Shown: one piece after another, positions 38,153 to 47,233 of the stretch | Layout: the number at the start of each line of letters is the position of its first letter | Numbering within the stretch: the stretch's first letter is position 1 | Assembly: GCF_004341685.1 (NCBI RefSeq) | Contig: NZ_SMAA01000003.1 | Coordinates: 1 to 64,000 of the forward strand | Direction: 5' to 3' | Length of the DNA stretch: 64,000 nt | Source of the DNA: Pectinatus cerevisiiphilus | Lineage (GTDB): Bacteria > Bacillota > Negativicutes > Selenomonadales > Selenomonadaceae | The notes under the pieces: generated by a model | Told to the model about the DNA's origin: nothing | The model's input: the letters and a program-made list of their open reading frames with translations, nothing else | Database searches by the model: none | Translations under genes and position numbers: made by a program

Positions 38153-39268
38153 ATGAAATTTATTTTTTCCGGGGGCGGCACTGGTGGGCATATTTACCCA
38201 GCAATAACGTTGATCGAAAATATAAAAGAAAGAGATCCTAAAGCGCAAATGCTTTATGTAGGCACAGCAAAAGGCTTGGAAGCAGATATAGTGCCAAAAG
38301 CAGATATCCCTTTCCGAACCATTGATATAGAAGGGTTTGCCAGGCATATAACGCTTAAAAATTTTGTGGTTTTAGGTAAGGCTGTTGCTGGAGTTATGAA
38401 AGCACGCAGCATTTTAAAGGAATATCGGCCTGATGCTGTAGTAGGAACGGGCGGTTATGTGAGCGGCCCATTGTTGCTCACGGCATCTTTAATGGGAATT
38501 CCAACGCTTATTCAGGATCAAAATGCTATCCCTGGTATAACTAATAAGATATTGGCTAGATTTGTCAGCAAGATAGCTTGCGGTTATGAATCTGCCCGCG
38601 TGCATTTTCCTCCTGCTAAAACTGTATTGACGGGAAATCCTATACGTAAAGATGTTTTGCGGTATTCTCGCAGTGAAGCGGTTCAGGAGCTGGGACTGAG
38701 TAAAACAAAAAAAACTGTACTCATTACAGGCGGCAGCAGGGGCGCAAGAAGGATAAACGAAGCGATGCCTGCTGTATATAAACAGTATTTCAATAATGAA
38801 GCGGTGCAATTTTTACATGTTACTGGCCGTGGTGAATATCAGAATGTAATTAATAGCATGAAGGCTTATAATGTTGATTTAGAAAAGGCGGATAATATTT
38901 TTATTAAACCGTATTTATACAATATGCCTATGGCATTAGCTGCGGCTGATATCACGGTAGCCAGGGCAGGGGCAATCGGTTTGGCAGAAGTAACAGCACG
39001 CGGTATTCCGTCAATTTTAGTTCCTTATCCGTATGCTGCTGAAAATCACCAGGAATTTAATGCCCGTGCTCTTGTGGAAAAAAAGGCAGCAGTAATGATA
39101 TTAAATTCTGAACTGACAGGGCAAAGACTGCTTAAAGAATTGACAGACCTGTTGCTTTCAGAAGAAAAGATGAAGACAATGGCTCTAGCTAGTAAAACTA
39201 TGGGACATCCAGAAGCAGCGGCAAATATTACCGATATGATTTTGGCGATGGTTGTTTCCAAGGCATAA
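38153..39268 (+). CDS. murG: UDP-GlcNAc:lipid I N-acetylglucosaminyltransferase
   Basis: 371 residues, GT28. Makes lipid II at the inner face of the membrane. N-terminal GGGTGGHIYPA, GTGGYVSGPLL, then ITGGSRGARRIN and ARAGAIGLAEVTARGIPSIL in the UDP-GlcNAc site. ATG start in a weak ribosome-site context, 21 bases after murD. Confidence 0.96.
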   Translation: MKFIFSGGGTGGHIYPAITLIENIKERDPKAQMLYVGTAKGLEADIVPKADIPFRTIDIEGFARHITLKNFVVLGKAVAGVMKARSILKEYRPDAVVGTGGYVSGPLLLTASLMGIPTLIQDQNAIPGITNKILARFVSKIACGYESARVHFPPAKTVLTGNPIRKDVLRYSRSEAVQELGLSKTKKTVLITGGSRGARRINEAMPAVYKQYFNNEAVQFLHVTGRGEYQNVINSMKAYNVDLEKADNIFIKPYLYNMPMALAAADITVARAGAIGLAEVTARGIPSILVPYPYAAENHQEFNARALVEKKAAVMILNSELTGQRLLKELTDLLLSEEKMKTMALASKTMGHPEAAANITDMILAMVVSKA

Positions 39269-39296
39269 CTTATAAAAACAGCAGGGGGAAAATTTT

Positions 39297-40658
39297 TTGC
39301 TTAATAATATAAAAAAAATTCATTTTATTGGTATCGGCGGAATTGGCATGAGTGCCATTGCAGAAGTATTGTTGGAAAAAGGGTATACTGTGACAGGGTC
39401 TGATTTAACTTCGTCGGCAATTGTGGCAGGACTGCAAAAACGTGGCGCAATAATATATAAAGGGCATCGTTCATCTAATGTAAACGGATGCGATGCAGTA
39501 GTTAAATCATCAGCTATTGCTGCTGATAATCCTGAATTATTAGCTGCTGTAGAGAAGAATATAAAAGTATATCATCGTTCAGATATCCTTGCTGAGCTGC
39601 TAAATTCAGCAAAGGGAATAGCAGTAGCGGGCTCACATGGCAAGACAACTACCTCCTCAATGGTGAGCGTAGTTTTAGATCATGCTGGAGTAGATCCTAC
39701 TGTAGTGATTGGCGGAGTGGTTGATTATTTCCATGGCAATGCCCGCCTTGGTAAAAGTGAATACGTAATAGCAGAAGCAGATGAAAGCGATGGGTCCTTT
39801 TTAAAATTTTATCCATATGTGGCAGCTGTAACTAATATTGAAGATGACCATATGGATCATTATGGGACAATGGAAAATATTATTAAAGCTTTTCGCCAGT
39901 TTATAAGTAATGTCCAACCGACAGGAACTGCTGTTTTATGTTTGGATCATGAAAATGTGCGAAAAATAGCAGCACTTACAGATAGACCATTTATTTCATA
40001 TGGTATTGTTAATGACGCTGATTATATGGCAGACAATATAAAAATGTCGAAAGAAAAAACAAGCTTTGATGTGCTTTATAAAAAAAGCTGCATTGGCAGG
40101 ATAGAACTGAACATACCGGGACGGCACAATATTTTAAACGCATTGGCAACTGTCGCTATATGCAGGTTCTTGGGTATTAGTATGGAGCAGATTGCAGAAG
40201 GGTTTAAAATATTCCATGGCGCTGACCGCAGATTTCAGACTAAGAAAAAAACCACTGACTATTGGATAGTGGATGATTACGCCCATCATCCTACAGAAAT
40301 AAAAACTACACTTGATGCGGCTAAGCAGACAAAACCTAAACGGCTTATTTGCATATTTCAGCCGCACCGTTATACGAGAACTAAGCTTTTGGCTAAAGAG
40401 TTTGGCAATTGTTTTTCGCAGGCTGATGTTTTGATTTTTACAGATATATACTCTGCGGGAGAAAAACCAATTCCGGGAATATCAGGAAAAACTATTCTTG
40501 ATGAAGTGGAAAAAACAGGGAAAAAAGCAGTGTATATCGAAAATATGAATGAGATAAGCAGTTATGTGCAAAAAATAATGAAACCGGGCGACCTGATTAT
40601 AACTATGGGAGCCGGTAATATATTTAAATGTGGCGAAGAACTAGCACAGAAACTATAA
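39297..40658 (+). CDS. murC: UDP-MurNAc:L-alanine ligase
   Basis: 453 residues. Joins L-Ala to UDP-MurNAc. N-terminal FIGIGGIGMSAIAEVL, ATP site VAGSHGKTTTSS near 112-121, EADESDGSF and the C-terminal DDYAHHPTEI and FQPHRYTRT. Start TTG with AGGGGGAAA upstream. The usual neighbour murB is absent; ddl follows after 82 bases. Confidence 0.96.
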   Translation: MLNNIKKIHFIGIGGIGMSAIAEVLLEKGYTVTGSDLTSSAIVAGLQKRGAIIYKGHRSSNVNGCDAVVKSSAIAADNPELLAAVEKNIKVYHRSDILAELLNSAKGIAVAGSHGKTTTSSMVSVVLDHAGVDPTVVIGGVVDYFHGNARLGKSEYVIAEADESDGSFLKFYPYVAAVTNIEDDHMDHYGTMENIIKAFRQFISNVQPTGTAVLCLDHENVRKIAALTDRPFISYGIVNDADYMADNIKMSKEKTSFDVLYKKSCIGRIELNIPGRHNILNALATVAICRFLGISMEQIAEGFKIFHGADRRFQTKKKTTDYWIVDDYAHHPTEIKTTLDAAKQTKPKRLICIFQPHRYTRTKLLAKEFGNCFSQADVLIFTDIYSAGEKPIPGISGKTILDEVEKTGKKAVYIENMNEISSYVQKIMKPGDLIITMGAGNIFKCGEELAQKL

Positions 40659-40740
40659 AAAAATAGTCTTTTTAAATTTAAATTGATGGACGCTTATTAT
40701 TGTTTGGACATATAATTATAATTAGTCAGGAGAATGGAAT

Positions 40741-41670
40741 GTGAAGTATAATAAAATTGCAGTTGTTATGGGAGGCCCTTCCTCTGAGGCAAAAATATCA
40801 CGTTTGACGGGGATGGCAGTGGTAGAAGCATTGCAGAGTAAAGGTCATAAAGTGGTACCAATCGAACTTCATCCGCAGACTATTGTCGATGATGTAAAGC
40901 AGAGCGGTTGCGATGTGGTTTTTAATGCAGTCCATGGCAAGTATGGTGAAGACGGTATTTTACGTGCAGTTATGCAGATGATTGATATTCCCTGCACGGG
41001 TTCAGATGTTTTGGCTAGTGCGTTGACAATGAATAAGGCTGCCAGCAAACGGATATTTTTATCAGCGGGCATAAGTACGCCACGCACGTTATTTTTTAAA
41101 GATACAGACGTCGAAAATATTGATATAAAGGCACAAGTGGCAGATACTTTCAACTTCCCGGTAGTAGTCAAGGCTGTCGATCAAGGATCAAGCATTGGTG
41201 TTGTTACTGTTAAAAATGAAGATGATTTTACTGTGGGTATGAAGGAAGCTTTTCGTTATAGCAGGGAAATCATTGTAGAAGAATTTATAAAAGGCCGTGA
41301 ATTGACAGTAGCAGTTTATGGCAATAAAGAAAAAAAGGCAATGCCAATAATAGAAATAGTTACAGCAAATGGAGTTTATGATTATCATAATAAATATACA
41401 AAAGGTTGTTCGCAGCATATAATACCAGCTCCCCTAACAAAGGATACGGCTGAAAAAGTTGTACAGGCATCAGTTGAAGCGTGTGAAATAACAGGCTGTA
41501 GCGGAGTAGCACGTGTTGATTTGATTTTGAGTGAAGAAAATATACCATATGTTTTAGAAATTAATACTGTACCGGGAATGACTGGTACCTCGTTAGTCCC
41601 TGATACGGCAAGACATGCAGGAATAGAATTCCCCGAACTTTGCGAAATGATGATAGATATGATTGATTAA
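40741..41670 (+). CDS. ddl: D-alanine:D-alanine ligase
   Basis: 309 residues, ATP-grasp. Makes D-Ala-D-Ala for MurF. GGPSSEAKIS near 11-20, VFNAVHGKYGEDG, VKAVDQGSSIGV and EINTVPGMTGTSLVP near the C-terminus. The frame starts with GTG; AGGAG is 8 bases upstream. Ordinary length. Confidence 0.96.
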   Translation: MKYNKIAVVMGGPSSEAKISRLTGMAVVEALQSKGHKVVPIELHPQTIVDDVKQSGCDVVFNAVHGKYGEDGILRAVMQMIDIPCTGSDVLASALTMNKAASKRIFLSAGISTPRTLFFKDTDVENIDIKAQVADTFNFPVVVKAVDQGSSIGVVTVKNEDDFTVGMKEAFRYSREIIVEEFIKGRELTVAVYGNKEKKAMPIIEIVTANGVYDYHNKYTKGCSQHIIPAPLTKDTAEKVVQASVEACEITGCSGVARVDLILSEENIPYVLEINTVPGMTGTSLVPDTARHAGIEFPELCEMMIDMID

Positions 41671-41718
41671 AATATTTGCTGGCCTGTAATATAAAAGGAG
41701 AAGGAGGATACCTGCATA

Positions 41719-42444
41719 TTGCGTATGAAAAGAAAGTTTCCCAGACGTTATATTGTAAAAGGGCTTTTGCTATTTCTTTTATTGGCAGGAATTATCTCTT
41801 TCCTGAATTCTCCTATACTGGCAGTGAGTAGTATCGTAGTACAGGGACAAACTGGCCTTACTAAAGATCAGATATGCCAAATTGCGGGCATTAAGGAGCC
41901 AATAAATATTTTTGCGGTGAAGACAGATTATCTGCAAAAACGGCTGGAGAGTGATTTGCGTATTGAAAAGGCAGCAGTGCGGAGAAGCTTTCCCAATATG
42001 CTGGTCATTGAGGTAAAAGAACGCAAGCCTATCGCAACGCTGCTCTGTAATTATGGGTATGTTGATATAGCCGGTGATGGGGTCGTCATGAATGCTTACC
42101 ACAATATGCAGACAATGAAATTTCCTATGTTGACGGGAGTTACAATAGCGGATGTTTATATTGGTGACAGGATATCAGATGAAAATGTCCTTAAGGCAGC
42201 AGGCTTCCTTGAAAGTTTGGACAATGCAGATTTGGAACAGATATCAGAAATAAATCTGGCGGTACCGCAAAATATTATGGCATATACTACCGGCGGAGTG
42301 AGAATAAAATTAGGGGACTTATCTCTCTATGAAGAGAAAGCAAAAAAAACGATGGTTTTTTTGGAGGATTTGAAGACAATCAAAAAACCTATTGAATATG
42401 TTGACTTTGAATATACCACCCCTGTACTTAAATTCAAGCCGTGA
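41719..42444 (+). CDS. ftsQ: FtsQ/DivIB division protein
   Basis: 241 residues. A short basic cytoplasmic tail, one membrane helix (about 14-32), then a POTRA domain (VSSIVVQGQTGLTKDQI, ENIF-like NIFAVKTDYLQKRL) and the FtsQ beta domain. It joins FtsL/FtsB in the divisome. TTG start with AGGAGG 11 bases upstream; an ATG two codons later is the alternative. Its stop overlaps the next reading frame. Confidence 0.9.
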   Translation: MRMKRKFPRRYIVKGLLLFLLLAGIISFLNSPILAVSSIVVQGQTGLTKDQICQIAGIKEPINIFAVKTDYLQKRLESDLRIEKAAVRRSFPNMLVIEVKERKPIATLLCNYGYVDIAGDGVVMNAYHNMQTMKFPMLTGVTIADVYIGDRISDENVLKAAGFLESLDNADLEQISEINLAVPQNIMAYTTGGVRIKLGDLSLYEEKAKKTMVFLEDLKTIKKPIEYVDFEYTTPVLKFKP

Positions 42445-42458
42445 TTAAGGAGAAAATT

Positions 42459-43145
42459 ATGCTGTCAAGGAAATCTAATCGAATATCAATTATATTGGCA
42501 TGTTTTGTATTGGGATTTATGATGGCTATTCAATTCCATTCTACACAAAATAGTTTTAAATATTCAACTCAGTATCAAAGGACAGAAGAGTTATCACAAC
42601 GTTTACTGGCTACGGAAAAAGAAAGAGATGCACTAAAAAAGCAGACAGAAAAAATGTCACAAGATAAAAATGCAGGTTTGATAGATGCACAGTTGATTGA
42701 AGCAGGGGCAACAGAAGTGACTGGACCGGGGATTGTAGTGACCGTCGAGGACAGCAGCAAGAAAACTGCTGCCAATGAAAACGCAAATTTATATATAATA
42801 CACGATGAAGATATGCTAAGAATAGTAAATGAACTTCGTGCAGCAGGAGCTGAAGCTATTTCTATAAATGGACAGAGAGTAGTAGCCACTACTGAAATAA
42901 GATGCGCAGGACCTACGGTGTCTGTCAATAATGAACGCTCAGCGCCTCCTTTTGTGATACAGGCTATAGGTGAAGCCGACACGATGGAAAATGCCATGAA
43001 GATGCGTGGCGGCGTTATGGATACACTGAGTGTATGGGGCATAAAGGTGAATATTGATAAAAAGACGCAGATGACATTGCCTTCTTATAACAGAGGATCT
43101 GATTTTAAATATGCCAAATCAGTGGAGAAAGGCGACACACAATGA
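42459..43145 (+). CDS. DUF881 family protein (YlxW-like)
   Basis: 228 residues from the ATG at 42459 (AAGGAG 6 bases upstream). One N-terminal membrane segment (ISIILACFVLGFMMAIQF), a coiled-coil of about 50 residues, then the DUF881 domain with ITGPGIVVTVED-like VTGPGIVVTVEDS, IINELRAAGAEAISINGQRV and IQAIGEADTME. Usually encoded beside sbp between ftsQ and ftsZ in Firmicutes; molecular role unknown. It overlaps sbp by four bases. Confidence 0.85.
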   Translation: MLSRKSNRISIILACFVLGFMMAIQFHSTQNSFKYSTQYQRTEELSQRLLATEKERDALKKQTEKMSQDKNAGLIDAQLIEAGATEVTGPGIVVTVEDSSKKTAANENANLYIIHDEDMLRIVNELRAAGAEAISINGQRVVATTEIRCAGPTVSVNNERSAPPFVIQAIGEADTMENAMKMRGGVMDTLSVWGIKVNIDKKTQMTLPSYNRGSDFKYAKSVEKGDTQ

Positions 43146-43471
43146 TTTTTGCTATTATTAGTTTGATTATAGGGGCAATAGTGGGCTATTTTTGTAATGT
43201 AACAATTCCCGGGGAATATAGTAAGTTGTTTTCTGTAGCTTTACTGGCTGGTTTTGATGCAGTATTTGGTGGACTGAAAGCAGTTTTTATTGACACTTTT
43301 GATAATATTAACTTTTTGCTTGGTTTCTTTTTAAACACGATATTAGCAGTATTAATGGTTTTCCTTGGGGATAATCTGTCAATTGAGCTCTATTACGTAG
43401 TGTTATTCGTATTTGCGCTTAGAATCTTTAAGAATCTCTCTTATCTCAGGCATCGTTTGATTAAAAAATAA
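43142..43471 (+). CDS. sbp: Small basic family protein (DUF1290)
   Basis: 109 residues, three membrane segments. Matches the small basic protein of Firmicute division clusters: GYFCNVTIPGEYSKLFSVALLAG at the N-terminal side and ALRIFKNLSYLRHRLI at the end. Overlaps the DUF881 gene by four bases (ATGA). The function is unknown; always near ftsZ. The ftsA often found next is missing. Confidence 0.9.
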   Translation: MIFAIISLIIGAIVGYFCNVTIPGEYSKLFSVALLAGFDAVFGGLKAVFIDTFDNINFLLGFFLNTILAVLMVFLGDNLSIELYYVVLFVFALRIFKNLSYLRHRLIKK

Positions 43472-43593
43472 TGTAACAATAGAGAAAATTAAGATGGATT
43501 ATTTATTCCTTTTGTTATATAATATAACTATTAATATGACTGCTTATGTGTCGTGAACGGCATTTTATCCGGAGTATATGGAGGTTGCTTCTA

Positions 43594-44667
43594 TTGTTTG
43601 AATTAGATATGGACGTTGACCAATTCGCTAAAATAAAAGTTGTTGGTGTTGGCGGTGGCGGGAATAATGCAGTTAACCGTATGATTGAATCAGGCCTTAA
43701 GGGGGTTGATTTCATAGCAGTTAACACAGATGCGCAAGCCCTTTTAAATGCTAAAGCACAAAACCGTATTCAAATCGGTGAAAAATTAACACGTGGATTA
43801 GGTGCAGGAGCTAAACCGGAAATTGGCGAGAAAGCCGCAGAAGAAAGCCGCGAAGAATTGCTTGGTGCACTTCGTGGTGCTGACATGATATTTGTGACAG
43901 CAGGTATGGGTGGTGGCACAGGTACCGGGGCTGCACCTATAGTAGCTGAATGTGCGCGTGAAATAGGCGCACTTACTGTTGGTGTTGTTACAAAGCCGTT
44001 CACTTTTGAAGGGCGCAAACGATTTAAACAGGCAGAATCGGGCATTGTAAACCTAAAGACGAATGTCGATACACTTATTACAATACCTAATGACAGATTA
44101 CTGGATGTAGTTGACAAAAAGACATCTATGATGGACGCTTTTCGCATAGCTGATGATGTGTTGCGGCAAGGTGTGCAGGGGATTTCTGATTTGATTGCTA
44201 TACCGGGACTTATTAATCTGGATTTTGCGGATGTAAAATCTGTTATGAATAATGCTGGATCGGCACTTATGGGTATTGGTGAAGCGACAGGTGAAAACGC
44301 TGCCGTGGATGCAGCTCGGGCGGCTGTAAATAGTCCCTTGCTGGAAACTTCAATTCAAGGAGCGCGTGGGGTGTTGCTCAATATAACAGGCGGTTCTGAT
44401 TTGAGTTTATTCCAGGTAAATGAAGCATCTGCAATTATATCAGAAGCTGCACATGAAGACGCAAATATAATTTTCGGGGCAGCTATTGATGAAAATATGC
44501 AGGATAACGTCCGCGTTACTGTTATCGCCACTGGTTTTGATGATAGCACTGTGACGGTAGAACTTGATGGTAAGAAAATGGATGTTAGTACAGTGACACA
44601 TAAAATTAATGATTTTAAAATGGAAAGAGATATACCGGATATACCTATATGGATGCGGAAAAAATAG
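43594..44667 (+). CDS. ftsZ: Cell division GTPase FtsZ
   Basis: 357 residues from TTG 43594, with GGAGG 9 bases upstream; this gives [18 protein letters not shown], matching normal FtsZ N-termini, whereas the longer frame from 43546 does not. Nucleotide motif GGGNNAV near 21-26 and the tubulin signature GGGTGTG at 106-112. The linker is short and the C-terminal peptide [12 protein letters not shown] is the conserved tail that binds FtsA/SepF/ZipA-type partners. No ftsA is in the window, so another tether (e.g. SepF) may anchor the ring; inference. Confidence 0.97.
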   Translation: MFELDMDVDQFAKIKVVGVGGGGNNAVNRMIESGLKGVDFIAVNTDAQALLNAKAQNRIQIGEKLTRGLGAGAKPEIGEKAAEESREELLGALRGADMIFVTAGMGGGTGTGAAPIVAECAREIGALTVGVVTKPFTFEGRKRFKQAESGIVNLKTNVDTLITIPNDRLLDVVDKKTSMMDAFRIADDVLRQGVQGISDLIAIPGLINLDFADVKSVMNNAGSALMGIGEATGENAAVDAARAAVNSPLLETSIQGARGVLLNITGGSDLSLFQVNEASAIISEAAHEDANIIFGAAIDENMQDNVRVTVIATGFDDSTVTVELDGKKMDVSTVTHKINDFKMERDIPDIPIWMRKK

Positions 44668-44681
44668 TAAAAAAGAAATTG

Positions 44682-44718
44682 AGCAATCGTTGCGGTTGGC
44701 GACGGTTGCTTATTTTTT
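44682..44718 (+). terminator. Intrinsic terminator after ftsZ
   Basis: Imperfect 12-bp stem (44682-44693 with 44699-44710, two G-T type pairs) and a T-rich tail TTATTTTTTAT. It ends the dcw transcript 15 bases after the ftsZ stop. Confidence 0.8.
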
Positions 44719-44733
44719 ATAAAATGTTATACT
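44706..44733 (+). promoter_or_regulatory. Possible promoter for the solute-binding gene
   Basis: TTGCTT (44706-44711) and TATACT (44728-44733), 16 bases apart, 60 bases before the ATG. The -35 is shared with the terminator stem. Confidence 0.35.
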
Positions 44734-44793
44734 TTAATGTAAAGTGAATTTTAGTGCATTGATTATTCGCTTCTGATAGTTAGGAGGCTGTTT

Positions 44794-45837
44794 ATGCGGC
44801 GCTACGTACCACTGCTTTTTATTGTGTGCGGTATTTTATTTATTTTGTTGGCTATAAATACATATTGGATATATTATACGGGTGTTAATCAACAGGTCGC
44901 AGTGAACAAAAATAAGATAACTGTTTATACTACACTGCCCATGCAGGTCGCTGCTCCGATAGCAGAAGAATATGAAAAGCTTAATAAAGTAAAAGTGAAT
45001 TTTGTTTTGCTATCAGAAAAAGAATTAATGGATAAAGTAAAAAATGAAGCAATGCCCCTTAATGGTCAGGCTGATGTTATTATTTCCAGCCAGGATATTT
45101 TGGGCAAGGCCGCTTCTTTGAATAGATTATCGACTTTTTCATCAGAACAGGAAGATGTTGTAGCAAACGTTTTTAAAGATAAGAATAATTTATGGATCGG
45201 TATTTGGTACGATCCGATTGTTTTTTGCGCCAATAAGGATTATTTGCAAGAAGCTCCATATATACCACAAACGTGGGAAGAATTGGCGGCGGATCCGAAT
45301 ATCCGTATAGGTGTGACTGATTTTTTTGCTTCCGATATTTCGGCAGATTTATTTTATTCACTTATTGGCCATTATGGACAGGATGAAACATTTTCTCTTT
45401 TGAAAAAAATGCATCCTAAAGTTTTACAGTATGCAAAATATTTGTCTACACCAGTTAGAATGGCTGGAATGGGAGAAGTGGATATTTCTATTTCTGTGCA
45501 AAGTGAAGCCATTAAGTATTTGAATAATAATTATCCACTGGTGATCATTTATCCGGAAGATGGTACTTATTATCAGATTACGGGAGCTGCTTTGTTGCAG
45601 AATGCACCGGATAAAGCACAGGCGACTCAGTTTATTCAATGGCTGCTTGGCGACGATGTCCAATTATGCCTGCAACGAAATGGCTTTTTCTTTATTCCTA
45701 CTAATTATTCGACACTTGCCTATAAGACTTATGCAGGGAGAGAATTAACTCCGTTTACTAGCAATGGGGAAGTACTTACTGATGAACAAAAAGCGGGACT
45801 GCTTGATATGTGGGTAAAAAATATACGACTACAATAG
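44794..45837 (+). CDS. Membrane-anchored extracellular solute-binding protein
   Basis: 347 residues. Resembles the iron/spermidine/thiamine binding proteins (AfuA/FbpA-PotD type): ITVYTTLPMQVAAPIAEEYEK at the start of the mature domain and WIGIWYDPIVFCANKDYL, PQTWEELAADPNIRIGVTD. Instead of a cleaved or lipoprotein signal it has one uncleaved-looking membrane helix (about 5-29) with no lipobox, so it is probably anchored. ATG with AGGAGG 8 bases upstream. There is no permease or ATPase gene near, so it is an orphan; ligand unknown. Confidence 0.8.
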   Translation: MRRYVPLLFIVCGILFILLAINTYWIYYTGVNQQVAVNKNKITVYTTLPMQVAAPIAEEYEKLNKVKVNFVLLSEKELMDKVKNEAMPLNGQADVIISSQDILGKAASLNRLSTFSSEQEDVVANVFKDKNNLWIGIWYDPIVFCANKDYLQEAPYIPQTWEELAADPNIRIGVTDFFASDISADLFYSLIGHYGQDETFSLLKKMHPKVLQYAKYLSTPVRMAGMGEVDISISVQSEAIKYLNNNYPLVIIYPEDGTYYQITGAALLQNAPDKAQATQFIQWLLGDDVQLCLQRNGFFFIPTNYSTLAYKTYAGRELTPFTSNGEVLTDEQKAGLLDMWVKNIRLQ

Positions 45838-45888
45838 ATGTAGACCGCTGTAAAATATTTACTTTACAATACATTTTGGAGGAACTAA

Positions 45889-47217
45889 ATGCTTAGAGCT
45901 GGATTTGTAAGTCTTGGATGTTCAAAAAATCGTGTAGATACAGAAGTTATGTTGGGCATACTGGATAAAAATAATATAAAAATTACTGCTGAACCATCTG
46001 AGGCAGATATATTAATAGTGAATACTTGTAGCTTTATTGAATCGGCAAGGTCAGAATCGGTGACGACGATTTTGGATATGGCTGAATATAAAAATACCGG
46101 TAAATGCCGTTCCCTGATAATTGCTGGTTGTTTGGGGGAACGATACGGAAAGACTTTATTGGATGAGATCCCTGAAGCTGATGCAGTTGTCGGTACAGGG
46201 GCTTGGTCTAGAATTATAGAGGCAGTGAATGCGACTTTAGCAGGTAAACGTGTTGTGCTTACGGGCAATGTTGATACTATTTATAAACAGGATACTCCCC
46301 GTATTATTACAACACCATCTTTTAGTACATATGTGAAAATTGCTGAGGGCTGTAATCATAGATGTGCTTTTTGTTCTATTCCCCTTGTACGTGGCAATTA
46401 TCGCAGCCGGACTATTGAAGATGTAAAAGAGGAAGTAAAACATCTTGTCCAAAAGGGAGTAAAAGAAATAAATCTCGTAGCACAAGATACAACGAATTAT
46501 GGCAGTGATCTTTACGGGCACGAAAGTTTAGCAGCTTTGCTGCGTGAATTGGTGAAGATTAAGGAACTTACTTGGGTACGGGTACAGTATACTTACCCGC
46601 ATTCTTTTACAGATGAACTTATCGAAGTAATGGCTTCGGAAGAAAAAATATGCAGTTATGCTGATATTCCGCTTCAGCATGCCCATAATGCCGTTTTAAA
46701 AAATATGCGCCGTTCTGATACCACTGAATATATTGAAGAAGTTATAGGCAAATTAAGGATGCGCATACCTGATATATCATTGAGAACGACTTTTATTGTT
46801 GGTTTTCCAGGAGAAACGGATTCGCAATATCATTTCTTGAGAGATTTTGTAGAGAAATATCGTTTTGATAAGGTAGGTGTTTTTACTTATTCAAGAGAAG
46901 AAAACACACCCGCTTATGATATGGCTAATCAAGTACCTGAAGATATTATGCAGGAACGGTACCATGATCTAATGAGTGTGCAAAGTAGAATTTCTGAGGA
47001 AATAAATAAAGATTTAGAAGGAAAAATATTTGATGTGCTCATTGAAGGACGTGATACAGAACAGGACAGCGTAACATACGGTAGATCGTATCGAGAAGCC
47101 CCTGATGTAGATGGACAGATTTATGTTGAAAATGACAAGGACAGCAAACCAGGTGACATTATAAAAGTAAAGATTATGCAGGGATTTGCATATGACCTGG
47201 TAGGGCAAAAAATATAA
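45889..47217 (+). CDS. rimO: Ribosomal protein S12 methylthiotransferase RimO
   Basis: 442 residues, radical-SAM. It adds a methylthio group to Asp of S12. The N-terminal UPF0004 domain holds cysteines C11, C47 and C81 of the auxiliary cluster; the radical-SAM C-x3-C-x2-C is C155, C159, C162; a TRAM domain covers the last 65 residues. GFVSLGCSKNRVD separates it from MiaB. GGAGG lies 7 bases before the ATG. CinA follows after 16 bases. Confidence 0.95.
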   Translation: MLRAGFVSLGCSKNRVDTEVMLGILDKNNIKITAEPSEADILIVNTCSFIESARSESVTTILDMAEYKNTGKCRSLIIAGCLGERYGKTLLDEIPEADAVVGTGAWSRIIEAVNATLAGKRVVLTGNVDTIYKQDTPRIITTPSFSTYVKIAEGCNHRCAFCSIPLVRGNYRSRTIEDVKEEVKHLVQKGVKEINLVAQDTTNYGSDLYGHESLAALLRELVKIKELTWVRVQYTYPHSFTDELIEVMASEEKICSYADIPLQHAHNAVLKNMRRSDTTEYIEEVIGKLRMRIPDISLRTTFIVGFPGETDSQYHFLRDFVEKYRFDKVGVFTYSREENTPAYDMANQVPEDIMQERYHDLMSVQSRISEEINKDLEGKIFDVLIEGRDTEQDSVTYGRSYREAPDVDGQIYVENDKDSKPGDIIKVKIMQGFAYDLVGQKI

Positions 47218-47233
47218 TGAGGGGATTAGAAAG

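Noticed and set aside
40659-40740. Promoter-like TATAAT before ddl
   Set aside because: No -35 at proper distance; ddl may simply be read from the murE transcript.
42575-43042. 155-codon minus-strand frame in the DUF881 gene
   Set aside because: Shadow of the plus-strand gene, which has SD, membrane segment and domain match.
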